A DNA stretch of 64,000 nucleotides from ZC4RG30 sp049841155. GTDB lineage: Bacteria; Pseudomonadota; Gammaproteobacteria; Steroidobacterales; Steroidobacteraceae. The notes beneath the pieces were generated by a model. That model was given only the letters and a program-made list of their open reading frames with translations, searched no databases and had not been told where the DNA came from. The stretch spans positions 248,001 to 312,000 of the forward strand of contig JASGHI010000004.1 of the NCBI GenBank assembly GCA_049841155.1. The letters are read 5' to 3'. Each line of letters begins with the position of its first letter. Position 1 is the first letter of the stretch. Shown piece after piece: positions 51,292 through 59,502 of this stretch. The translations under genes were made by a program, and so were the position numbers.

Positions 51292-51948
51292 ATGCGTGTC
51301 ACATTCCTGCTCTGCATTCTGTTTGCGGCTCTGCCGCCGGTCATGGCGCAGGCGCCGTCGGGCAACCAGGAGTTCAACGAGGCGGCGCGCATGCAGCCCG
51401 ATCTGGCGCGGGGCGCGGAGCTGTTCCGGGTCTGTGTCGCCTGCCATGGGCCGGGCGGCGGCGGCACGCCCGAAGGCGATGTGCCGGCCATCGCAGGCCA
51501 GCATGCCCGCGTGATCGTGAGGCAGCTGGTCGACTATCGGCATGCCGACCGCTGGGATGTGCGCATGGAAGAGGTCGCCGGCACACACAACCTGCGCCAG
51601 TTGCGCGATCTGGCGGATGTTGCAGGCTGGGTCAGCCGCCTGCCCGTCGAACGGGCGCCGGGCCTGGGTGATGGCAGCAATGCTTCGGCCGGCCGGACGG
51701 CGTATCAGGCTTCATGCGCGGGCTGTCATGGTGCGGACGGTGAAGGCAATGGCGCGCTGCTGGTGCCGCGCGTCGCGGGCCAGCACTACCGCTATCTGCT
51801 GCGCCAGTTGCATGACACGCTGGAAGGGCGGCGGCCCAACATGCCGCCGCCGCATGCCGACCTGCTGGTCGGCATGGACGTCAATGAACTGACGGGCCTT
51901 GCCGACTATCTGTCGCGGCTGCGGCCTGCGCGCCAGCTGGCGCGCTGA
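51292..51948 (+). CDS. Dihaem cytochrome c (c4-like)
   Basis: Periplasmic electron carrier, 218 aa with a signal peptide (LLCILFAALPPVMA). Two haem sites are CVACH (Cys48-His52) and CAGCH (Cys142-His146), each in a cytochrome c domain; Met184 in RPNMPPP is a likely axial ligand of the second, and Met92 may serve the first. c4-type proteins feed terminal oxidases. The stop abuts the stop of the convergent FMN reductase gene with no gap. Confidence 0.92.
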   Translation: MRVTFLLCILFAALPPVMAQAPSGNQEFNEAARMQPDLARGAELFRVCVACHGPGGGGTPEGDVPAIAGQHARVIVRQLVDYRHADRWDVRMEEVAGTHNLRQLRDLADVAGWVSRLPVERAPGLGDGSNASAGRTAYQASCAGCHGADGEGNGALLVPRVAGQHYRYLLRQLHDTLEGRRPNMPPPHADLLVGMDVNELTGLADYLSRLRPARQLAR

Positions 51949-52509
51949 TCAGCCTGCGCGCCGGGACTGTACCCAGTCGGCAAAACCCTGCACGAAGGCG
52001 GACAGCGCTGCGCGCGTCGCGGCGTCGAAATTGCCTTCGGCATCGACCTTGGTGTTCGCTGCCGAAACGGCAAGGCGCGAGCTGGTCCAGATCTGCGCGC
52101 CCAGATGGCGCAGCACCGGCAGCCAGGCTGCCTGCGCCAGCACCGTGCCGAAACCGCTGGGCGAGGCGCCGAGCACGGCCACCGGGCGCCCGCCGAAGAC
52201 CCTTGCCATGTCTGCCGGCGGACGCGACAGCCAGTCGAAGGCATTCTTCATCACGCCGGGAAAGCTGCTGTTGTATTCGGGCGTGGCGAGCAGCAGCGCA
52301 TCGCTGGCAACGATGCGCTCCTTCAGTGCCGTGACGGCTTCGGGCACACCCGAGGAAGCCTCCACGTCACCGTCGTACAAGGGAATGCCGTGCAGTGTCG
52401 CGATGTCGATCGCAACACTGCTGCCGGCACCCTGCTGCGCGGCGCGCAGCAGGGTGGTGTTGTACGAAGCTTTGCGCAGGCTTCCCGATATGCCCAGCAG
52501 TCTGACCAT
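51949..52509 (-). CDS. NADPH-dependent FMN reductase (ChrR/YieF-like)
   Basis: Flavodoxin-fold quinone/chromate-type reductase of 186 aa: LLGISGSLRKASYNTTLLRA is the flavin phosphate loop and LLATPEYNSSFPGVMKNAFDWLSRP the second flavin contact. Its start overlaps the stop of the dienelactone hydrolase gene by one base, so the two are probably translated together. It is a distant relative of the protein at 15119-15652. Confidence 0.9.
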   Translation of the reverse strand: MVRLLGISGSLRKASYNTTLLRAAQQGAGSSVAIDIATLHGIPLYDGDVEASSGVPEAVTALKERIVASDALLLATPEYNSSFPGVMKNAFDWLSRPPADMARVFGGRPVAVLGASPSGFGTVLAQAAWLPVLRHLGAQIWTSSRLAVSAANTKVDAEGNFDAATRAALSAFVQGFADWVQSRRAG

Positions 52510-53369
52510 CAGGCCAGCGCCGTCTTGAAGGTGTCGAGCATGCGGCTCCAGGCCTTCTCGGCCTGCGTCTGGTCGTAGACGCGGGAGTCGGGCGGACACC
52601 AGCCGTGCTGGGCGGGATAGACCTCGATCTCGGCCTTCACCTTGGCGTCGTCACAGGCCTTGCGCAGGATGTTCTTGGACTCCGGATCGCGGGCATCGTC
52701 GTTCTCGGCGATGGCCAGCAGCAGGCGGCCCTTGATCTTCGGGATCATCAGGTGCGGGCTGTCGGGCGCCTGGGTGGTGAGGCCGCCGCCATGGAAGGAG
52801 CAGCCGGCGCCAACCCGGTCGGGGAAATTGCCCGCCGTGCGCAGCACGATGGGGCCGCCCATGCAGTAGCCGGTGGTGCCGATCTTGCGCCGCTTGTTCA
52901 CTTCGCGGCGGCCGTCGAGCCACGCGATGAAGGCCTTGCCGTCGGTTGCCTGCGTGGTGGCGTTGAGGCCGCCGGCGAGCTTCATCAGTGCATCGCGTGT
53001 GGCCGGATCCTGGAAGTCGGGGTTCGGCGGCGCGGTTGGCGCCTTCTGCACGCGGTAGAAGGGGTTGACCGTGAGCACGGCGTAGCCGGATTCGGCCAGG
53101 CGGCGGCCCATCTGCCGGAAGGGGTCGCGCAGCCCGAAGATGTCCGGCCACACCAGCACGGCGGCCGTGGCGCCCGATACCGGATGCACGAAGTGCGCGT
53201 CGCAGGTGCCGTCGGGTGTCTTGATGGTGACTTCCGATTCCTTCACTTCGGCGGCATTGGCCACTGCGGGCAGCATCGCGACGAAGCCTGCGCCCATGCC
53301 CAGCGCACCGAACTGGCGGCGTGAGAGTTCGGCCTTCTGCATGTCATCCATCGAGTCGTGGTCGCACAT
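52509..53369 (-). CDS. Tat-exported dienelactone hydrolase family protein
   Basis: 286 aa. A twin-arginine leader (LSRRQFGALGMGAGFVAML) directs folded export. The alpha/beta hydrolase domain has nucleophile Cys169 in TGYCMGG, acid Asp224/225 in AENDDARD and His255 in AQHGWC, the Cys-Asp-His triad of dienelactone hydrolases. The substrate is unknown. The start ATG 53369 has GGAGAT upstream. It lies 38 bases after the MFS gene and overlaps the FMN reductase gene. Confidence 0.9.
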   Translation of the reverse strand: MCDHDSMDDMQKAELSRRQFGALGMGAGFVAMLPAVANAAEVKESEVTIKTPDGTCDAHFVHPVSGATAAVLVWPDIFGLRDPFRQMGRRLAESGYAVLTVNPFYRVQKAPTAPPNPDFQDPATRDALMKLAGGLNATTQATDGKAFIAWLDGRREVNKRRKIGTTGYCMGGPIVLRTAGNFPDRVGAGCSFHGGGLTTQAPDSPHLMIPKIKGRLLLAIAENDDARDPESKNILRKACDDAKVKAEIEVYPAQHGWCPPDSRVYDQTQAEKAWSRMLDTFKTALA

Positions 53370-53407
53370 GGCGGATCTCCTGCGGTGAAAGTAATCCCGA
53401 TCTTACG

Positions 53408-54628
53408 TCAGGCCAGCCGTTCGAGGTTGCGCAGGGAGGGAAAGAGGCGCATCCAGAGCAGCGCGATCAGCACCGAGCCCACGCCCCCGATGAGGACGGC
53501 CGGCACGGCGCCGACCAGCGCCGCCACCACGCCGCTTTCGAACTCCCCCAGCTGGTTCGAAGCATTGACGAACAGGAAATTGACGGCGCTGACCCGCCCG
53601 CGCATGTCGTCCGGCGTCTGCAGCTGCACCAGCGACAGGCGGATCACCACGCTGATCTCGTCGGCGGCGCCCATCACGACGAGCGCCAGCAGCGACAGCC
53701 ACATCTGGGTCGAGACGCCGAAGACGATGGTGGCCAGGCCGAAGGCGATCACGGCCTGGAACATCCTCATGCCCACGCGGGTCTGCAGCGGGGTGCGGGC
53801 GAGCAGTGCCGTGACGACCAGGGCGCCCACGGCGGGGGCCGAGCGCAGCAGTCCCAGGCCCAGCGGGCCGGTGTGCAGCACCTCGCTGGCGAAGATGGGC
53901 AGCAGCGCTACGGCGCCGCCCAGCAGCACGGCGAACAGGTCCAGGGAGATGGTTCCGAGGATGACGGGGTTGCGCCACACGAAACCCACGCCCGCGAACA
54001 GCGACTGCCAGGTGGGTGCGGCGACGGTGCTGCGGGTGCGTTTGACCGGTACCGCGCCGTTGAGTAGGCCGGCGAGCAGCCAGAATACGGCCGTTGCGAG
54101 GTAGGGAACGCCCGGGGAGAGCGCGTAGATGAAACCGCCCAGCGCCGGACCGCCGATGGTCGCGAACTGTATGGCGCCACTGGCCAGAGCGGTGGACTGC
54201 TGCAGCATGCTGTCGGGCACCACGTTCGGCAGCATGGAAAGGCTGGCCGGCCGCTCGAAGGCCGTGGTGGTGCCGAAGAGCATTGCGGCAAGGTAGATGT
54301 GCGTGACATCGAGCCAGCCGGCCATGGTGCCCCAGGCGAGGACGGCGGCGTTGGCGCCATCCACCCACTGACAGATCTGCACGATGCGCTTGCGCTCGAA
54401 GCGGTCCGCGGCGTGGCCGGCGTAGAAAGTGAACAGCAGTGTGGGCAGGAACTGCGCCAGGCCCACGAGGCCCAGGTGCAGCGGGCTCTTGGTGAGTTCG
54501 TAGACCTGCCAGCCCACGGCCACCGCGACGATCTGCCGCGAGAAATTGGCAAACACCCGTGCCCAGAAATAGAGCAGGAACGGGCGATGGCGCAGGGGTT
54601 GGGAGGAGGCGGTGGAGCCGGCGGACAC
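53408..54628 (-). CDS. MFS transporter, EntS-like exporter
   Basis: 406 aa, about 12 helices. The early motif GHAADRFERKRIVQ is the MFS A motif; RPASLSMLPNVVPDSML and MRGRVSAVNFLFVNASNQLGEFESG are typical of the EntS/MFS_3 group that exports siderophores and other small molecules. The start is taken as GTG 54628 (SAGSTASSQPLRHRPFLLYF). It lies 33 bases after ybiI in the same direction. Confidence 0.88.
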   Translation of the reverse strand: MSAGSTASSQPLRHRPFLLYFWARVFANFSRQIVAVAVGWQVYELTKSPLHLGLVGLAQFLPTLLFTFYAGHAADRFERKRIVQICQWVDGANAAVLAWGTMAGWLDVTHIYLAAMLFGTTTAFERPASLSMLPNVVPDSMLQQSTALASGAIQFATIGGPALGGFIYALSPGVPYLATAVFWLLAGLLNGAVPVKRTRSTVAAPTWQSLFAGVGFVWRNPVILGTISLDLFAVLLGGAVALLPIFASEVLHTGPLGLGLLRSAPAVGALVVTALLARTPLQTRVGMRMFQAVIAFGLATIVFGVSTQMWLSLLALVVMGAADEISVVIRLSLVQLQTPDDMRGRVSAVNFLFVNASNQLGEFESGVVAALVGAVPAVLIGGVGSVLIALLWMRLFPSLRNLERLA

Positions 54629-54661
54629 CCGCGCATGATAGCGGAGTCCGTGCGCCGGCTT

Positions 54662-54928
54662 TCAGCGCAACTGGCTGTCCTTGCTGCCGCGCCGGTTGTA
54701 GCCGGCGACCGGGCCGGCGTCGCGGTCGGCGGCGGCCTGGCAGGCGATGCACAGGCGCACGCCCGGCATGGCCGCGCGCCGCGCCTCGGGAATGGGTTCG
54801 CCGCACTCGGCGCAATGCTGCAGGCTCTCGCCCTGCGGCAGCTGGCTCTTGGCGCGCTCGATGGCGTCCTTCACGGTGGCGTCGATCTGTTCCTGCACCG
54901 CGCCTTCATGTGCCCAGCCGGTGGCCAT
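54662..54928 (-). CDS. ybiI: DksA/TraR C4-type zinc-finger protein YbiI
   Basis: 88 aa, exactly the length of E. coli YbiI, and very similar from ATGWAHEGAVQEQIDATVKD to the C-terminus GYNRRGSKDSQLR. The zinc ligands are Cys39, Cys42, Cys60 and Cys63. A DksA-like influence on transcription is suggested by the family but not proven. ATG 54928 has a GGAGAAG ribosome site. Confidence 0.93.
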   Translation of the reverse strand: MATGWAHEGAVQEQIDATVKDAIERAKSQLPQGESLQHCAECGEPIPEARRAAMPGVRLCIACQAAADRDAGPVAGYNRRGSKDSQLR

Positions 54929-54968
54929 GGCCGCTTCTCCTGCTCTGAAGGTCCGGAGTGTAGCGTGC

Positions 54969-56051
54969 TCAGAACCGGCCGCTGGCGCCGCCACCACCGA
55001 ATTGGCCGCCCTGCCCCTGCAACGGCGCAGCAGCGGGAGCGGCCGTTGCAGGCGTGACAAGGGCGGCGCCCCCGATCTGCAGCAGGTCCGGCCGGTCGTC
55101 GCCGGGTTCGCCGCCGCGCGAGGTGATGCCCCGCCGCGGCACCCGCAGCAGGCGTTCGGCGACGATAGCGCCCGCCAGACCCACCGTACCCCAGAGCATG
55201 AGACGCCAATGCAGCGCGAGCCCGGTCAGGGCCCGCAGTTCGAAGGCCAGCAGCAGCAGGCAGGCCAACGCAGCGGTGAGCGGGGGGTGCCGCCGCCGCC
55301 GCAGGCCGGTGATGAGCGCCGCGCCGCCGAAGGCCAGCAACAGGGCTGCGGCCCACAGTACCTGCCACTGCCCAGTGCGCAGCAGCGCCTGCGTCGGCGG
55401 CCGGTCGGAGCTCCACAGGCTCCAGAAATAGGCCGCGATGGGCAATGCCACCACCAGTCCATCGAGCATGCGGTCGCTGCCTGGCCGCTGCAGCTGCAGG
55501 CTGCCCGCGCCCAGCGCGATGAAGGCGGCCGCGAAACAGGCGAGGCTCGCAAGCTCGGTGCGCCGCATGGAGAACGCCGACACTGATACCAGGGCGATCG
55601 AGGCCAGCAGCGCCGCCAGCGTGGTGAGCCATGGGTTGATCAGGCGCCACCCGGCCAGCGCAGCCGCGGCTGCGAAGAGCAGGGTGTTTGCGGTGCTGCC
55701 CAGACTGCCGTAAGGGGCGGGCAGCGAAGCCACGATCAGCGCCGCGCCGCAGGACCACAGCGCCTCCTCGATGCCCGAGGCGTGCAGGTGATGCTTCGCG
55801 ATGAGCCACTCCGCCGCGGCCAGCAGCGCGATGCCGCAGAAGAAGTCGTGCTGTGGCAGGCCGATGAGGTCGAGCACGGTGCGGGCAAAGCCGGCGAGCG
55901 CCACGCCCAGCACGAAGGACAGCAGGCGCGTGAGCGGCGTGGCGCATCGCCAGGGGCCACTTCGTGTGCGCGCCGCGGCGCGCAGCTGCGGGTAGCGTGC
56001 GGCCAGCACCAGCCAGCGCTCCTCATCCACGCTGGGCCGCGGCAGATTCAT
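54969..56051 (-). CDS. Polytopic membrane protein with Gly-rich C-terminus
   Basis: 360 aa, about ten helices. It lies downstream of a DUF2157-like gene, with its start overlapping that stop (ATGA), so it resembles the DUF4401-type partner found beside DUF2157 proteins in other proteobacteria. The soluble tail after about 305 is unusual: TSRGGEPGDDRPDLLQIGG, then an Ala/Pro linker, ending FGGGGASGRF. That ending is like the Gly-rich tails of TPM-domain proteins. The function is unknown. Confidence 0.78.
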   Translation of the reverse strand: MNLPRPSVDEERWLVLAARYPQLRAAARTRSGPWRCATPLTRLLSFVLGVALAGFARTVLDLIGLPQHDFFCGIALLAAAEWLIAKHHLHASGIEEALWSCGAALIVASLPAPYGSLGSTANTLLFAAAAALAGWRLINPWLTTLAALLASIALVSVSAFSMRRTELASLACFAAAFIALGAGSLQLQRPGSDRMLDGLVVALPIAAYFWSLWSSDRPPTQALLRTGQWQVLWAAALLLAFGGAALITGLRRRRHPPLTAALACLLLLAFELRALTGLALHWRLMLWGTVGLAGAIVAERLLRVPRRGITSRGGEPGDDRPDLLQIGGAALVTPATAAPAAAPLQGQGGQFGGGGASGRF

Positions 56052-56995
56052 GCCGTCTGTGCCTTCATCCGAGCCCGCAGCTGGAACAGCAGCACCGTGG
56101 CAGCGATGAGAAGGCCCAGGCCCAGCAGCGCAGCGGGCAGCCTGCCGGGCACCAGCTGCGCAACCAGGGCCCACAGGCCCAGCGCGGCATAGCCCACGGC
56201 ATACAGCACGAAGGTCTCGCGGCCCTGGCCGTAGCCGCGCCGACCTACGTACAGCGCCAATGCCGCGAGCACCAGCGCACCCCACCAGCGCGTGGCCGGA
56301 TCGAAGATCAGCGCCAGCGCGCCGCAGAACGCGAAGTTGGCCGCAAAGTGGTCGAAGACCTCGGTGAAATCACGGCTGCGCGCCAGGCGCCGGTGCAGTT
56401 CGCGGGCGGCAAGGAAGACGGCGGCGCAGGCCAGCGCCCTGAACCCCGTGCCGGGCAGCGTGTGGCGCAGCGACCAGACAGCATCCCAGCGGGCCTCCAG
56501 TCCCATCCACGCCGCGAACGCAGTGAGCGCGACCGACAGCAGCAGCCGCGAGTCCAGCGCGTAGGCCGTGAAGGCATGCACGGCGGCCAGCAGCAGCAGA
56601 TGGCGCGACCAGCCGGCGCCGAACCAGTGGAACTGCAGTTCTGCATAGCCCATGGCCGAGGACAGCAGCAGCGCGCCGAGCAGCAGCAGGTAGTCCCCTG
56701 GCAGCGTCCGCTCCTCGTGGCGCAGGGCCTTGCGGATGGCAGTGGCATAGCACAGCGCCGCCGCCAGCAGCATCGCGGTCAGCAGCGTCAGCGGGCCGAT
56801 GCGGTCCAGGTGCTGCCGCAGCAGCAGGCCGACGCCGGTGACGACGGCTGCGACGCTGGCATAGAGCACGCCCTGCAGCTCGCGGTGCAGCGGGAACACA
56901 CGCCCGGATTCCAGCGCGGCCAGCCGCGCGGCCGCGTCGGCGTCGATTGCGCCCTGGTCGTGCAGAGCCTCTATTTCCGGTTCCAGGCTGTGCAA
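56048..56995 (-). CDS. DUF2157-like membrane protein
   Basis: 315 aa. A short soluble head (LEPEIEALHDQGAIDADAAARLAAL) precedes about eight to nine helices, the layout of DUF2157 proteins. The start is taken as TTG 56995 because the head domain begins there and no ATG precedes it in frame. It leads a same-strand run that continues through the partner membrane protein, ybiI, the MFS exporter, the dienelactone hydrolase and the FMN reductase. Confidence 0.78.
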   Translation of the reverse strand: MHSLEPEIEALHDQGAIDADAAARLAALESGRVFPLHRELQGVLYASVAAVVTGVGLLLRQHLDRIGPLTLLTAMLLAAALCYATAIRKALRHEERTLPGDYLLLLGALLLSSAMGYAELQFHWFGAGWSRHLLLLAAVHAFTAYALDSRLLLSVALTAFAAWMGLEARWDAVWSLRHTLPGTGFRALACAAVFLAARELHRRLARSRDFTEVFDHFAANFAFCGALALIFDPATRWWGALVLAALALYVGRRGYGQGRETFVLYAVGYAALGLWALVAQLVPGRLPAALLGLGLLIAATVLLFQLRARMKAQTA

Positions 56996-57312
56996 TCAGG
57001 CAGGGGGCAGTAGCGGATTGAGCCGGGACATGAGCATGGCCGTAGCATACGCGCTGGGGGTGGATGCCGCGAGGCGCTGGCGGCAACCCGCGAAACGAGG
57101 GGGTGTTAACGGTTTTAATTAACCGTTATTTGAATGACACGAGGCAGATTCCGTGCATTCATGTCCGCCGCGAAGCGGCAATAGTCCCGCAGCGCCAGCA
57201 GCCAGATCTGTTCGAACTCGCGGTCCGCATCGGCCATCGATGCGGCGCGGGCGTCGGCGTCTGCGCCTGCAGTAACCCCTGTTGCAATCTGGAGGCGCCA
57301 AGCGTCGTGTCG
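56996..57312 (+). other. 317-base divergent regulatory region
   Basis: No gene seen. It holds the dyad at 57107-57128 (listed separately), an AT-rich island around it in otherwise GC-rich DNA, and a 7-bp hairpin CGCATCG-GCCAT-CGATGCG at 57226-57244 in the presumed leader of the TonB receptor mRNA. The receptor frame stays open through much of it, but the translation there looks non-coding. Confidence 0.6.
57107..57128. promoter_or_regulatory. Palindromic operator candidate upstream of import operon
   Basis: TAACGGTT and AACCGTTA form perfect 8-base arms around TTAATT. It lies about 185 bases before the TonB receptor start and about 110 bases from the divergent membrane gene. It does not resemble a Fur box. 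A dedicated regulator is inferred. Confidence 0.5.
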
Positions 57313-59484
57313 ATGAACAGCAAGAAGACCCTTTCGATCTGCGCAGGCGCGTCCTGCATTCTGGCGGCTGCCGGCGTCAACAGCGCGGAGCCGGCCCCCG
57401 CCCCGGCGAACGACCTGGAAGAGGTTCTCGTGCTGGGCTCGCGGGATCTGCTCCCGGGGGAGCTGCTCGAGCGCAATGCCCGCCTGGGCATCCTCGGCGA
57501 CAAGACCGTCATGGACATCCCCTACTCCCAGATGAGCATGTCATCGAAGATGCTGGAGCTGTTCAACGACCCGAGCCAGCCGCTCAACAACGTGCTGCAG
57601 AACAACCCTTCGATCCGTTCCAGCACCAGTTCGCCCATGTACAGCGACTTCAGCATGCGGGGCGTGAACATGAACGGCAACCACATGATGCTCAACGGCA
57701 TTCCGAGCCTGTTCTCGCAGTTCACGACGCCGCCTTCCCACATCATCGAAAGGATCGACATCACCTCCGGTCCCAACGCGGCGGTGAACGGCGTCAGCAT
57801 GTCGAACAACGGCACGGACAGCGGCGCGACCCCGGCCCCCGGTACCATCAACGTCGTGACCAAGTCCGCGCCGGACACGGACATCAACCGCGTCACCGGA
57901 ACCTTCTCCGGCAGGAGCAATGTCGGCGCCTATGTGGACGTCGCCCGCCGCTTTGGCGGGGACAAGAACTGGGGTCTGCGCGTGAACGCCGAGCACCTGA
58001 CGGGCGAGCTCTCGCAGCCTGGCGCGGACAACAACAGCCGCGACATCTTCTTCAACCTCGACCACCGCAGCGCGCGCAGCGGCACCAACCTTTTCGCCGG
58101 CTACTTCGACTTGCGCATCGACGGCGGACAGCGGTGGTTCACCTTCAGCGGAACCGGCAGCGAGCTGCCGCGGGTTCCGGATTCGAAAATGAACTACGAT
58201 TTCCCGGAAACGACCAAGTGGCAGCACGGCCAGATCGTTACCTTCAATCACGAGCAGCGGATCACCGCCAACTGGTCGGTGTTCGCGAATTTCGGCTCGA
58301 TGGACAAGAGCGGGTACAAGTACAACTCCAGTGCCGCGCTGCGCTTCAATGACGCCGGCAGCTTCGTTGCGGCCAATGTGTCGAACGCGCAGGTCGAGTC
58401 CACCCGCAACAAGTACAGCCAGCTCGGCATCCGCGGCAGCTTCGAAACCGGTGCGCTCAAGCACGGCGTGGCGCTGGCCGTGGACCGCAGCTGGGCGAAG
58501 TACTGGAACGACACCAACAACAGTCCCACCGGGCGGATCGGCGGCAATCTGTACGATGGCGTGGCCTACAGTCCTCAGTTCTATCCGCTGCCGGCCCGCC
58601 GCACGGCCGTCCTGCAGTGGGAGGAGACCAACGTTGGCATTACGGCGACCGACGTAATCTCCATTGGAAAGGTGGACGTGCTGCTCGCCGCCTCGCAGAA
58701 GCACGAACACTTCCAGAATGCGCTCAACGGGCAGCAGATCATCAACGACAACGTGCTGCCGACCTACGGCATCACCTACAAGGTCTCGCCGCAGCTGTCC
58801 TTCTACGCGGGGCACACGGAGAGCTTTTCGCGCGGCGCCATGGTCGGCAACGACTCCCGCTACGTGAACCGGGGCGAGGTGCTGTCTCCGGTCAAGGCCT
58901 CCCAGAACGAGATCGGCGTGAAGCTGCAGCGCCTCGGCATGCTCACCACGTTCGCGATATTCGACATGGATCAGCAGAACCTGATCGACGTCGTCGTGAC
59001 CCCGACCACCTTCCGGCGCGCCGCCGACGGCAAGAATCGCTACCGGGGCGCGGAGTTCTCGTCGGTGGGCCAGATCGCCGACCAGTGGAAGCTGACCGCC
59101 GGCGCGCTGTACCTGGATACCGAACGGGAGAAGACGAACGGCGGCACTGCCGACGGCAAGTTCGTCAACGGCGTGGCCAAGTGGAGCAGCACGGTGGGGC
59201 TTGAATACCGCCCCATCGAGCGGGTGGGGCTGGTGGGCCGCGTCGTCTACAATGGCGATTCCTTCATCGATTCGGGCACCAATGGCAGCACGCGAATCCC
59301 GTCCTTCGTCGCCTTCGACGTGGGAGCGAACTACGCAGCCCGCTTCGGCTCGATGCCGGTGCGGCTCAACGCCATGGTCTTCAACGCGGCCAACAAGGAC
59401 TACTGGATGGGACGCGGCGGTTCGACGACGTTTGGTCTGTCGATGCCGCGAACGGTCATGTTCTCGGCCCAGGTCGATTTCTAG
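57313..59484 (+). CDS. TonB-dependent siderophore-type receptor
   Basis: Outer-membrane receptor of 723 aa, first gene of a five-gene import operon. It has a signal peptide (LSICAGASCILAAAGVNSAE), a possible TonB box (EEVLVLGSRD), and a plug with SMRGVNMNGNHMMLNGIP and IERIDITSGPNAAVNGVS; it ends in MFSAQVDF with terminal Phe. The plug resembles the FhuA/siderophore-receptor branch. ATG 57313 is chosen; GTG 57307, nearer to GGAGG at 57291, is an alternative. The next gene starts 18 bases after the stop. Confidence 0.92.
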   Translation: MNSKKTLSICAGASCILAAAGVNSAEPAPAPANDLEEVLVLGSRDLLPGELLERNARLGILGDKTVMDIPYSQMSMSSKMLELFNDPSQPLNNVLQNNPSIRSSTSSPMYSDFSMRGVNMNGNHMMLNGIPSLFSQFTTPPSHIIERIDITSGPNAAVNGVSMSNNGTDSGATPAPGTINVVTKSAPDTDINRVTGTFSGRSNVGAYVDVARRFGGDKNWGLRVNAEHLTGELSQPGADNNSRDIFFNLDHRSARSGTNLFAGYFDLRIDGGQRWFTFSGTGSELPRVPDSKMNYDFPETTKWQHGQIVTFNHEQRITANWSVFANFGSMDKSGYKYNSSAALRFNDAGSFVAANVSNAQVESTRNKYSQLGIRGSFETGALKHGVALAVDRSWAKYWNDTNNSPTGRIGGNLYDGVAYSPQFYPLPARRTAVLQWEETNVGITATDVISIGKVDVLLAASQKHEHFQNALNGQQIINDNVLPTYGITYKVSPQLSFYAGHTESFSRGAMVGNDSRYVNRGEVLSPVKASQNEIGVKLQRLGMLTTFAIFDMDQQNLIDVVVTPTTFRRAADGKNRYRGAEFSSVGQIADQWKLTAGALYLDTEREKTNGGTADGKFVNGVAKWSSTVGLEYRPIERVGLVGRVVYNGDSFIDSGTNGSTRIPSFVAFDVGANYAARFGSMPVRLNAMVFNAANKDYWMGRGGSTTFGLSMPRTVMFSAQVDF

Positions 59485-59502
59485 TCTCGGGTATCGCGGG
59501 TG

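Noticed and set aside
56996..57312. Cobalamin riboswitch before the TonB receptor
   Set aside because: I looked for the conserved B12-box and core near the start and found no convincing match; only a dyad and a short hairpin are present.
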